In this document: in pieces, positions 18,722-26,748 of the stretch
How positions within the stretch are numbered: position 1 is the first letter of the stretch
Layout of the letters: every line of letters begins with the position of its first letter
Source: CAVRUZ01 sp963724495
GTDB lineage: Bacteria > Actinomycetota > Actinomycetes > Propionibacteriales > DAIQRJ01
Assembly (NCBI GenBank): GCA_963724495.1
Contig: CAVRUZ010000005.1
Coordinates: 351,712-415,711 of the forward strand
DNA length: 64,000 nucleotides
Reading direction: 5' to 3'
Position numbers and translations under genes: made by a program
The notes under the pieces: generated by a model
Databases searched by the model: none
What the model saw: only the letters and a program-made list of their open reading frames with translations
What the model was told of the DNA's origin: nothing

Positions 18722-20317
18722 ATGAGTGATACGACGAACGCCAGCGTTCCGAAAGTGGCGGCAGGCAGCCAACGGCTCTCTCTGCTGCTCGCCATGGCCA
18801 TGTTCGTCCTGGTGGTCGACACCTCGGTGATGAACGTGTCGATTTCTGCGGTGGTAGAGGACCTCGACACCACCGTGAGTGGAGTGCAGTCCGCCATTGC
18901 GCTCGAAGCGCTGGTGTCGGCGGCGTTCATTCTGATCGGCAGCAAAGTCGGTGACTTGATCGGCCGAAAGAAGGCCTTCATTCTCGGTCTGCTCGGCTAC
19001 GCCACGGGCGCCATCGCAATGAGTCTTGCCCAAAGCCTGGTCGCCCTGGTGGTCTTCTGGGCGATCATCGGCGGCCTGGGGGCGTCACTCCTCCTGCCCG
19101 CCATGCAGTCACTCATCCACGGCAACTTCGAAGGTGCCGCTCAGACGAAGGCATACGCGCTTGTTGGTGCTGCCGCCGCCATCGCCGCCGGTGTGGGGCC
19201 ACTGATCGGCGGCTTCATCACGACCTTCTTGTCGTGGCGGATCGCGTTCCTGCTCGAGGCCGTGATCATCGCGATCGTGTTGTCGGGAATCAACCTGGTC
19301 AAGGACGTGAAGTACACCGGCCCACGAACGTTCGACCTCGGAGCCGCGGTCCTCTCCGTCGTCGGCATGGGTGGCATCGTGGCGGCCATTCTGGTGTGGC
19401 AGGAAGGCGGACAGTACGTCGGGGCTATCTTCCTTGTCGGCGTGCTGGCGCTCATCGGCCTGATCTCCTGGCTGCGCAAGCGCAAGCGAGATGGCAAGCC
19501 GACGCTGATCGACCCAGACCTGTTCTCATCCCTGATATTCCGACTCGGGATCTCCGGGCAGCTGCTGCAGAATGTCGCCCTTGGCGGGGCCATGATCGCT
19601 TTGCCCATCTACCTGCAGATGGTGCTCGAGTACAACGCCTTGGAGGCCGGGCTCACGCTCGCCCCCATGTCATTGACGATGTTCGCCACTGCCGTCATCG
19701 CTGGGAAGCGATTCGCGAACCGCCGGCCAGCCAGCCTGATCCGAGTCGGATTCGCCGTGCTCGTTGTAGGAATCGTCATTCTGCTCCCGCTCATACCCCG
19801 CGTCACCTCCGGCTGGTATCTCGTGGTCCCGCTGATCATCACCGGACTCGGTCTAGGACTCTTGGTTTCTCAGCTCAACAACTACACGCTCAGCCCTGTC
19901 TCCGAGGAGCGCGTCAGTGAAGCGGCTGGGGTCAACTCAGCCGCTGGATCGTTCGGGCTCTCGTTCGGCCTGGCCGTGGCCGGAGGAGTCATGCTGGCGG
20001 CCCTGTCGATCACCTTCACCTCGATGTCGAACTCCAGCTCCGTGTTGAGCGCGCCCCAGAAGGACCAGGTCGCCCAAGCCCTGGAGGAGGATGCGGAGGT
20101 GATGACGAATACCCACCTCAACGAGGTTGTGGCCGGCCAGACACCCGAGGTGCAGAAGGAGATCGTCCGCATCAACACAGATGCACGACCAATTGCTCTC
20201 CAGGTCGCACTCCTCGTTCCCATCCTTGCGGGACTGCTCGGACTCCTGGACTCGTTCCGCATGGTGAAGCAGAAGGATCCGCCGCGATCAAGTTCGGCCG
20301 AGTCAGTGCTCGGATGA
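18722..20317 (+). CDS. MFS transporter, DHA2 (EmrB/QacA) family
   Basis: This 531-residue protein has 14 predicted helices. Motif A reads SKVGDLIGRKKAF and motif C AAAIAAGVGPLIGG. A large polar loop near the C-terminus (about residues 435-490, containing DQVAQALEEDAEVMTNTHLNEVVAGQ) lies before the last helix, typical of actinobacterial DHA2 exporters. ATG 18722 was chosen; the frame is open 530 bases upstream but that part is not membrane-like. No TetR or MarR regulator gene is adjacent. The probable role is proton-driven efflux of drugs or lipophilic metabolites. Confidence 0.87.
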   Translation: MSDTTNASVPKVAAGSQRLSLLLAMAMFVLVVDTSVMNVSISAVVEDLDTTVSGVQSAIALEALVSAAFILIGSKVGDLIGRKKAFILGLLGYATGAIAMSLAQSLVALVVFWAIIGGLGASLLLPAMQSLIHGNFEGAAQTKAYALVGAAAAIAAGVGPLIGGFITTFLSWRIAFLLEAVIIAIVLSGINLVKDVKYTGPRTFDLGAAVLSVVGMGGIVAAILVWQEGGQYVGAIFLVGVLALIGLISWLRKRKRDGKPTLIDPDLFSSLIFRLGISGQLLQNVALGGAMIALPIYLQMVLEYNALEAGLTLAPMSLTMFATAVIAGKRFANRRPASLIRVGFAVLVVGIVILLPLIPRVTSGWYLVVPLIITGLGLGLLVSQLNNYTLSPVSEERVSEAAGVNSAAGSFGLSFGLAVAGGVMLAALSITFTSMSNSSSVLSAPQKDQVAQALEEDAEVMTNTHLNEVVAGQTPEVQKEIVRINTDARPIALQVALLVPILAGLLGLLDSFRMVKQKDPPRSSSAESVLG

Positions 20318-20468
20318 GAACGGCGCGATCAACGACGACGCGTAGCTCACGACGCGTCTGACTCGACGTCGCCGCATCCGCCGGTAGGAGCTAGGCGGCT
20401 GAAACACTGACATTGACACACGCGGACCTTCGTCGGATGGTTCGTGTCCGTTGGGAAACTGGGTCACC

Positions 20469-22029
20469 ATGCCGCGCCGCACAGATCGGAAGTCGACGGT
20501 CCTCACGACCTCCATGGCGCTAGCGGGACGGCGATGGCGAATGCCCTCACACGCGACGGCAGTCCTACGGCGCGCGCTCGGTGGCAGCTACACAGTGCGA
20601 GAGATCGATGTCACCACCGAGGTCCTCACTCACTTGGACACGGCGGACTGGCGGCTGCGAAGGCGTGGTATCGACGTCGCGTTCGTCCCGAGTTCTGGCC
20701 AACTCGTCGCCTACCGCGGCAGCTCGCGCGTCGAGCAGCCGGCGGGCACGATCGACTGGCCGGCGCTCATCTCCAGCATTCGGGATGGTCCGGTTCGGGA
20801 CCTGATCCGGGGGGCGGTGTCGGTGCGAGCCCTGGCCCCGTTCGCGACAAGCGAGGACCACTGCAAGAGCTTCGTGGTGCTCAACGACGACCAGAAGGTC
20901 GTGGCTCGGGTGAGGTGGTGCCAAGGTGTGGTGCAGGCCCCGCAAGAGCACCAGCTCCCGGTACGGGTGCGGGTCGAGTCGCTGCGCGGGTATGCGGAGG
21001 ACGCTGACAAAGTCGAGCAGCTCCTGAGCCTGAGTACGTCGCTGTCAGCGACACGCGGCACCTGGTACGAGGCGCTTTGGGCGATCCCCGGCCTAGGTCC
21101 CTCCGCGACCTTACGTTTCGGAATGCAGCCTGCGCAGGCGGCGGACCTTGCAGTTGCGGACGCGCTGCTTGGCTATCTCGGCGAGATCGAGGCCAACGTC
21201 GAGGGCATCGTCGCCGACATCGACACGGAGTATCTGCATGACTTTCGGGTGGCCGTACGGCGAACGTCGGTCGGTACTCAAGCTGCTAGGTGACGTCCTG
21301 CCCGACGGCCTCGCTGCGCGCATCGGTGACGAGTTCCGGTGGCTCGGCGATGTCACGTCACCCACGCGTGACCTGGATGTGTACCTATTAGGCATCGACG
21401 ACATGGCACAGCTCGTGGCTCGCCCCGGCGGACTCGACGCGTTCGGCGCGCACGTCCGAGAGCGCCGGGCCGCAACGCACCACACTCTTGCGGGGGCATT
21501 GACGTCGGCACGGTTCGCCGAACTGTGTGTTGCCTGGCGGGCCGATCTTGCCGCCGTCATGTCCGCACCCTCGGGCCATCGGATGACGGCCGCTCAGCTA
21601 GCGCAGGATCGCTTGCATCGCGTGTTCCGCAAGGCGACCAAACGTGCGAAGGCAATCACCAGCGAGTCGCCGTCGGAGCAGGTGCACTCGCTGCGCAAGA
21701 CGTGCAAGGAGATGCGGTATCTGCTCGAGGTGTTCAAGCCGCTCTGCAACCCCAGGGCATACCAGGACGTGATCACTGACTTCAAGGAATTGCAGGACGT
21801 ACTCGGCGACTTTCAGGACGGCGAGGTCCAAGCCGTCGCTCTGCGCCAGTTTGCCGCAGAGATGATGCATGACAGATCTGTCGACGCCGAAAGCCTGCTG
21901 GCCATGGGCGAGTTGGCTGCACGATTCGACGTCCGGCAGCGTCAAGCACGCGACACTCTCACCAAACGCCACGAGACCTATCTGGGTCGGCCGGCGGCTG
22001 CCCATGTAGATAGGTTGCTCAAGCCATGA
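20469..22029 (+). pseudogene. CYTH-like/CHAD domain protein, one frameshift
   Basis: Rebuilt, this is a ~520-residue protein. The N-terminal half is CYTH-like (triphosphate tunnel fold; HLDTADWRLRRRGIDVAF). The C-terminal half is a CHAD domain, a helical bundle rich in conserved His and Arg: YLHDFRVAVRRTRS, FRWLGDVTSPTRDLDVYL, EQVHSLRKTCKEMRYLLEVF. CHAD domains bind inorganic polyphosphate and target polyphosphate granules in studied bacteria. A single extra base near 21270, right after VAVRRT, splits the frame. The stop at 22027-22029 overlaps the ATG of the ParA gene (ATGA), implying coupled translation. Confidence 0.82.
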
Positions 22030-22769
22030 AGATCATTGCGTCCTACAACCTCAAAGGTGGCGTCGGCAAGACCACCGCGGCAGTCAACCTTGCCTACCTG
22101 TCTGCGAAGCAGGGTCGACGCACCCTGTTGTGGGACCTCGATCCGCAGGCTGCCGCCACGTACCTGTTCCGGATCAAGCCCCGAGTCAAGGGTGGAAGTC
22201 AGCGACTCGTCAGAGGAAAGCGGCCAATCCTGGACGCAGTCAAAGCAACGGACTTTGACGGGCTGGATCTCTTGCCGGCCGACTTCACCTATCGGCACAT
22301 GGACATCGACCTCGATGCCCGACCCAAGCCACAGAAAACCCTGCGCCGACTGCTGACCCCGCTCAGGGGCGAGTTCGACGTGGTCATCCTCGACACACCG
22401 CCCAGCCTGTCGCTGGTCTCGGAGAACGTCCTACGCGCAGCTGACGTGGTGCTGGTTCCACTCATCCCAACCGTGCTGTCGGTGCGTACCTTCGACCAAC
22501 TCTCCGCTTTCGTTGCCGATCTGAAGGGCGCCAAGCCCGTGCTGCGCGGGTACTTTTCGATGGTTGATCGGCGGCGCAAGCTCCATCGAGAGACCTTGAG
22601 CAGCCTGCCGGCAGAACGACCGCAGATGAGCGCGATCGCCATCCCATCCGCCAGCCTTGTCGAACAAATGGCTGTGCGCCGCTCGCCGGTAGTCGCGTTC
22701 GCTCCGCACAGTCCTGCCGCACGAGCCTTCGAGGACCTGTGGTCCGAGGTAGCCACCCTCATCGACTGA
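22026..22769 (+). CDS. ParA/Soj-family ATPase coupled to the CHAD gene
   Basis: This 247-residue deviant-Walker ATPase has LKGGVGKTT (Walker A with the signature Lys, ~residues 9-17), a Walker A' region LLWDLDPQAAAT, and Walker B VVILDTPPSLSLV. The C-terminal half includes RREL-like basic residues (MVDRRRKLHRE) that could contact DNA. Its ATG overlaps the CHAD stop. There is no ParB and no parS-like context, so it is unlikely to be the chromosome or plasmid segregation ParA. It is better explained as a cargo-positioning ATPase whose partner is the CHAD protein. That role is inferred from context. Confidence 0.85.
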   Translation: MKIIASYNLKGGVGKTTAAVNLAYLSAKQGRRTLLWDLDPQAAATYLFRIKPRVKGGSQRLVRGKRPILDAVKATDFDGLDLLPADFTYRHMDIDLDARPKPQKTLRRLLTPLRGEFDVVILDTPPSLSLVSENVLRAADVVLVPLIPTVLSVRTFDQLSAFVADLKGAKPVLRGYFSMVDRRRKLHRETLSSLPAERPQMSAIAIPSASLVEQMAVRRSPVVAFAPHSPAARAFEDLWSEVATLID

Positions 22770-22808
22770 CACCGTGGCAGGAACTCTGTAGCCGGAGGGA
22801 GTTGCGCT

Positions 22809-24050
22809 TTGGAAATAGGCGGGTTGTTGATCCTGGCTGCGATCTTCGTGTGGGGAACGTTCTCTGCGCGGGCGGCGGCCATATCGACACCGATCTTCTT
22901 CGTGGCCATCGGTCTCGTCTTGGCGCAGGCACTGAAGCTCTCACAGTTCGAGCTTGATCCACACGCGATCAAGGTGGTGGCCGAAGTCACTCTGGTCCTG
23001 GTGTTGTTCGCTGACGCCAGCCGAATCCGCTTCGCCGATCTCCGAGCCGACGAAGGCGAATACGTGCGGCTGCTCGCCCTGGGACTTCCCATGACCATCG
23101 CGTTGGGGGCGGTGGCAGGCGTACTCGTGCTGGGCGTTGACCCCTGGTACGCCCTCTTTCTCGGCGCCGCCCTCGCTCCGACCGACGCGGCCCTCGGCTC
23201 GGCAGTCATGTCGGATCGGCGAGTGCCTCGTCGAGTCCGCCAGGTCCTCAACGTGGAGAGCGGTCTCAACGACGGCATAGCCACGCCTGTGGTCATTCTG
23301 GCGATCGCGGGCATCGCGGCCTCGGCCGGTCTGGACGCTGAAGGACCAGGCCGTGCGCTGGTTGCCCTACTCCTCGGTGGGCTGCTCGGGGTGGTGGTCG
23401 GCGCCGGCGGCGGCGCTTTGCAACGGACCGCGCGGCGACGAGGCTGGAGTTCCGACGAGTTCGCCGGCCCCGCAGCAATGGCGCTCGCCCTTCTCGCGTA
23501 TCTAGGTGCGGTCGCACTGGGCGCGAACGGCTTCGTCGCCGCCTTCGTCGCAGGCAGCGCCTACGGCGCATTCGCCGGCCGCGGAGGGGAGAAGGAGGTC
23601 TACTTCGTCGAGCAGAACTGCGGCCTCGCGTCGATGATTTCCTGGTTCATCTTCGGTTCTGTCCTGGTCCCAGAGTTGGCTGCGGGCTGGACGTGGCAGA
23701 TCCTCGTCTATGCGGTGCTCAGCCTGACCGTTGTCCGCATGCTGCCGGTGGCGATCTCGCTCCTCGGCTCGAAGGTCGACAGGGCCACGGTGCTTCTCGT
23801 TGGCTGGTTCGGGCCCCGCGGGCTGGCATCAATCGTCTTCGCGCTCATTGCTCTCGAAGACCTGCACGAATTAGGGGGTCCGATCGACGAGGTGGTCAGC
23901 GCGATTGGTCTCACCGTGCTGCTCAGCGTGCTCGCGCACGGACTCAGTGCACGACCCCTCGCGGGTCGCTACGCCACCAGCCGCGCTGAAGACCTGGAGG
24001 AGGCGCAACACCCGGAGCCGACCGTGCGGCGATTCGTCAGCAAGGCTTAG
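22809..24050 (+). CDS. Cation:proton antiporter (CPA1/NhaP-like)
   Basis: This 413-residue membrane protein has about 12 helices. Typical CPA motifs are LVLVLFADASRIRF, LGAALAPTDAALGSAV and VLNVESGLNDGIATPVVIL, the last holding the ND pair of the transport site. There is no C-terminal regulatory domain beyond ~25 residues. It starts at TTG 22809 after an excellent ribosome site (ggagggag, 6 bases). It lies 39 bases after the ParA stop on the same strand, so it may be part of that transcript. Likely exchange is Na+ or K+ for H+. Confidence 0.85.
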   Translation: MEIGGLLILAAIFVWGTFSARAAAISTPIFFVAIGLVLAQALKLSQFELDPHAIKVVAEVTLVLVLFADASRIRFADLRADEGEYVRLLALGLPMTIALGAVAGVLVLGVDPWYALFLGAALAPTDAALGSAVMSDRRVPRRVRQVLNVESGLNDGIATPVVILAIAGIAASAGLDAEGPGRALVALLLGGLLGVVVGAGGGALQRTARRRGWSSDEFAGPAAMALALLAYLGAVALGANGFVAAFVAGSAYGAFAGRGGEKEVYFVEQNCGLASMISWFIFGSVLVPELAAGWTWQILVYAVLSLTVVRMLPVAISLLGSKVDRATVLLVGWFGPRGLASIVFALIALEDLHELGGPIDEVVSAIGLTVLLSVLAHGLSARPLAGRYATSRAEDLEEAQHPEPTVRRFVSKA

Positions 24051-24082
24051 GAGATCTTGCCCCCGAGTTGGCCCGGCTCCTA
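24048..24082. terminator. Possible bidirectional terminator between convergent genes
   Basis: TAGGAG at 24048-24053 pairs with CTCCTA at 24077-24082. The arms coincide with the stop codons of the antiporter (plus) and the PAP2 gene (minus). The stem is only six base pairs plus a wobble pair, and there is no T-run, so this is a weak call. Confidence 0.25.
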
Positions 24083-24775
24083 GCGCTTGGCTCGAGCGGC
24101 CCTTCTGCCGCCCACGAGGCGTCGGACGCGGCCCATGACGGAGGAGGCGCTTCCTTCGATGAACGCGATGCGCACGGTCTGATTCGACACGACTGCGTCG
24201 AACGCCGAAGCGACAGCGCCCTCTGCGCGATAGGTTCGCCGCGCCACGTTCGCCACCCTCCGGCCGAGGAAGGCGCCCACGGCGGCGCCGACGAGAACAT
24301 CGCTCGGATAGTGCACGCCGGTGTACACGCGGGACGTAGCGACCACCGACGCTGCGGCACGCAACGGCAGCTTGAGCGCCGGGATCAGGTCTCCGACAGC
24401 AACCGCGAACGCAGCGGCGGAGGCCGAGTGGCCGGACGGGAAAGACGTCGAGGACGGCATGGTGACCCAACGCTGCTGTGGAACGCCGAGGCGGTCCCGG
24501 TCGGGGCGGTGACGTTCACCGAGCCGTTTCATGGGCTGGTTGACAACCAGGGATGTCATCCCAACAGCAACAAGCCCGGTGCGTGCGGCACGTCGCCCCT
24601 TCCGTCCACCGAAGAGGGTGAGCAGGCCGGCAGTGACCAACCACGGCTTGGAATGGTTGGCGAAGTCAGATACCCGCCTCAGTGGTTCGTCCAGCATCGG
24701 GGTAGAGAGCCCGGCCACCGAACGGTAGGCCGCGCGATCGACGCTGCCGAGGCCGCGGAGCGCCTGCAGAGCCAC
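24080..24775 (-). CDS. PAP2 family lipid phosphatase
   Basis: This 231-residue protein has the three PAP2 signatures: KRLGERHRP (C1), FPSGHSASAAA (C2, with the PSGH His) and SRVYTGVHYPSDVLVG (C3, nucleophile His). It probably removes phosphate from phosphatidic acid or isoprenoid phosphates at the membrane. GTG 24775 is the first start in this frame and has no ribosome site. A 41-codon frame from ATG 24899, ten bases after the amphi-Trp stop, reads KLGTDWADGSAPRAR and joins this one across a CG-dinucleotide run near 24775. The real start may therefore be 24899, with a slipped CG repeat between. Confidence 0.82.
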   Translation of the reverse strand: MALQALRGLGSVDRAAYRSVAGLSTPMLDEPLRRVSDFANHSKPWLVTAGLLTLFGGRKGRRAARTGLVAVGMTSLVVNQPMKRLGERHRPDRDRLGVPQQRWVTMPSSTSFPSGHSASAAAFAVAVGDLIPALKLPLRAAASVVATSRVYTGVHYPSDVLVGAAVGAFLGRRVANVARRTYRAEGAVASAFDAVVSNQTVRIAFIEGSASSVMGRVRRLVGGRRAARAKR

Positions 24776-24908
24776 GCGCGCGCGGGGCGGAACCGTCGGC
24801 CCAATCGGTGCCGAGCTTGTCCGCCAGCCGGTCCTCCACCGGCTCCCGCTGACGTGGCCCGGCCTCGATCGGCTCCCGGCCCGCAGGCCTACGCGGCATG
24901 AGAACCGG

Positions 24909-25130
24909 TCACCATGTCAGCTCGACCTCGAACTCGTGCCCGTCGTCGTCGACCTCGATCTCGAGCTTCCAGTGGACCTCGTCGGGAACGTGCACCGTGA
25001 AGCGCAGAGCGCCGCGTTCGAACTCGACATCGTTCTCGCGAGCGAGTGTGTCCGCCAGGGCGTGCAGGCGTGCCGCGGCTTCCTCGCGGCTCACTTTCTC
25101 TTTCTCTTTGATCTCCAACAGATCAGCCAT
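24909..25130 (-). CDS. Amphi-Trp domain protein
   Basis: This 73-residue protein has the amphi-Trp pattern: KVSREEAAARLHALADTLA, then a beta-rich half ending in VPDEVHWKLEIEVDDDGHEFEVELTW with the terminal Trp. These small domains are widespread in halophiles and actinobacteria, with no proven function. It sits 63 bases downstream of the lipid kinase and just upstream of the PAP2 gene on the same strand. Confidence 0.82.
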   Translation of the reverse strand: MADLLEIKEKEKVSREEAAARLHALADTLARENDVEFERGALRFTVHVPDEVHWKLEIEVDDDGHEFEVELTW

Positions 25131-25193
25131 GCTGACTCCTCAGGGTTGGTCTCATCTTGGGTTGTTGTATCTCTTTCCAGTCTTCCCGTTTCC

Positions 25194-26474
25194 TCATGGG
25201 TTTCGGTGTCGGCCGAAGGCGATTCGTGCCAGCTCGACCACGCCCTCGCCGGCCCCCTCGGGAGCCATCGCCGACGGCGAGGCGCCCGGGTGTCGGCGGG
25301 CAACGCGCACGTGGAGGACCTTGGGCCTGATGCGGAACTCCAGTGGCGCTTCGAGGACCACGGCCTCACCGTCGATGCCCGCGGCGATCGGCTTGTCGGA
25401 ACCGACTTCGAAGGTGGGTGAGGTCCACGCCCGCCAGGGCCGCAGCAACGCGGTGCGGTCCTCGTCGTGCCAAGAGATCGCTCCAATGACCGTGATCCCC
25501 AGCAGGCCATCGTCGATCCGGGGGCGCGTGCCGGAGCCGATCGCACGGCCGAACCGGTAGGCGTTGTTGGACACCAGAACGGCCGCCCCACCGCGCTGTT
25601 CGTGCCCGCCCGGCCCACGCCAGCGCAGGTCGAGCTCCTCGCCGGTCGGTCCGAGGACGTCGGGCACGGTGTCCAGCACGGTGCGGATCTTCGCGTCGCG
25701 GTAGCCCTCCTGCTGCACCGCCTCGGCGTACAGCCCCAGCGAGACGTTGTTGACGAAGACCCGTCCGTTGACTTCGCCGAGGTCGACCAGCCGCTCACCG
25801 CCATCGACGAAGGCGTCAAGGGCGCCAACGACATCGTCACGGTCGACGCCGAGATCGAGCGCGAAGTGGTTGCGGGTCCCGGCCGGGATACAGGCGTACG
25901 GCAGGCCGAGTTCGCCGGCGATCGCGGCGACGATGGCCTGCGAGCCATCTCCGCCGGCCATGGCCAGCCCGTCCGCGCCGCGGGCAACAGCGGCACGGAC
26001 CAGCGCTTCGAGGTCATCACCGAGCTTGAGCTCGACCGCATCGATTCCACGCTTGCGGGCCTCCTCCGCCACCGCGAAGCGCGTCGCCTTGCCGCCACCG
26101 GACTTCGGGTTGTAGAAGAGCACGGCGTGCTTCGGCGCCGAGGCGCTCGGCAGCTCCACGTGCCCGGCGAAAGCGGCACGAGCCGCAGCCAGTGACAGCA
26201 GCAGTCCGACGACGACCAGGACATCGGCCAGCGGCGCCCCACGCGTCAACAGCAGGACCAGAGCTCCGGCGAGCCCGAGAGCGGCAACGATCAGTCCGCC
26301 GACCCGCGCCAGCCCGCGCCGCAGAACGCCGTACCAGGCAGCCGCGCCAGTGATCACCACGCAGGCCACGAGCAGGAGTCCACGCGGGAACTCACCGACA
26401 ACGACAGCCACGGCGAGCCCGATTGTGAGAGCTGCCGCCAACAGCGCGCAGACTGCGAGGAATCGCCGACTCAT
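25194..26474 (-). CDS. Diacylglycerol kinase-family lipid kinase with N-terminal membrane helices
   Basis: This 426-residue protein starts with about four membrane segments (residues 5-110). A DAGK catalytic domain follows: VLFYNPKSGGGKA (nucleotide loop), LAMAGGDGSQAIVAAI (GGDG motif) and CIPAGTRNHFALDLGV, then the C-terminal domain with NNVSLGLYAE and IDGEAVVLEAPLEFRI. It phosphorylates diacylglycerol or a related lipid. The membrane helices fused to the soluble kinase are unlike the plain E. coli YegS and imply a membrane-bound enzyme. It is opposite in chemistry to the PAP2 phosphatase two genes downstream. Confidence 0.85.
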   Translation of the reverse strand: MSRRFLAVCALLAAALTIGLAVAVVVGEFPRGLLLVACVVITGAAAWYGVLRRGLARVGGLIVAALGLAGALVLLLTRGAPLADVLVVVGLLLSLAAARAAFAGHVELPSASAPKHAVLFYNPKSGGGKATRFAVAEEARKRGIDAVELKLGDDLEALVRAAVARGADGLAMAGGDGSQAIVAAIAGELGLPYACIPAGTRNHFALDLGVDRDDVVGALDAFVDGGERLVDLGEVNGRVFVNNVSLGLYAEAVQQEGYRDAKIRTVLDTVPDVLGPTGEELDLRWRGPGGHEQRGGAAVLVSNNAYRFGRAIGSGTRPRIDDGLLGITVIGAISWHDEDRTALLRPWRAWTSPTFEVGSDKPIAAGIDGEAVVLEAPLEFRIRPKVLHVRVARRHPGASPSAMAPEGAGEGVVELARIAFGRHRNP

Positions 26475-26748
26475 GTGACCGGGCAGCCGAGACCCGCGAC
26501 GACCCGCAGACGGCTCCGACTCGTCACCGGATCTGCCCCCGTCCGGCCTCGCGTGGCCTGCTGGTCATAGGGGATCCTCCCTGAACGCGCCACCGGCCGT
26601 CCCCCATGGACTCGTCGAAGCATAGACAGGATCGGGCACCCAAAGAGTCTTGAGGACGGCACAACCCTCGACTGGTGAGCTGGACGCCGGCCGCTGAACC
26701 TGCCGTTGTCGTCTGCCCGCGCGCGAAGCTGGATCGATCAGGTGTCGC

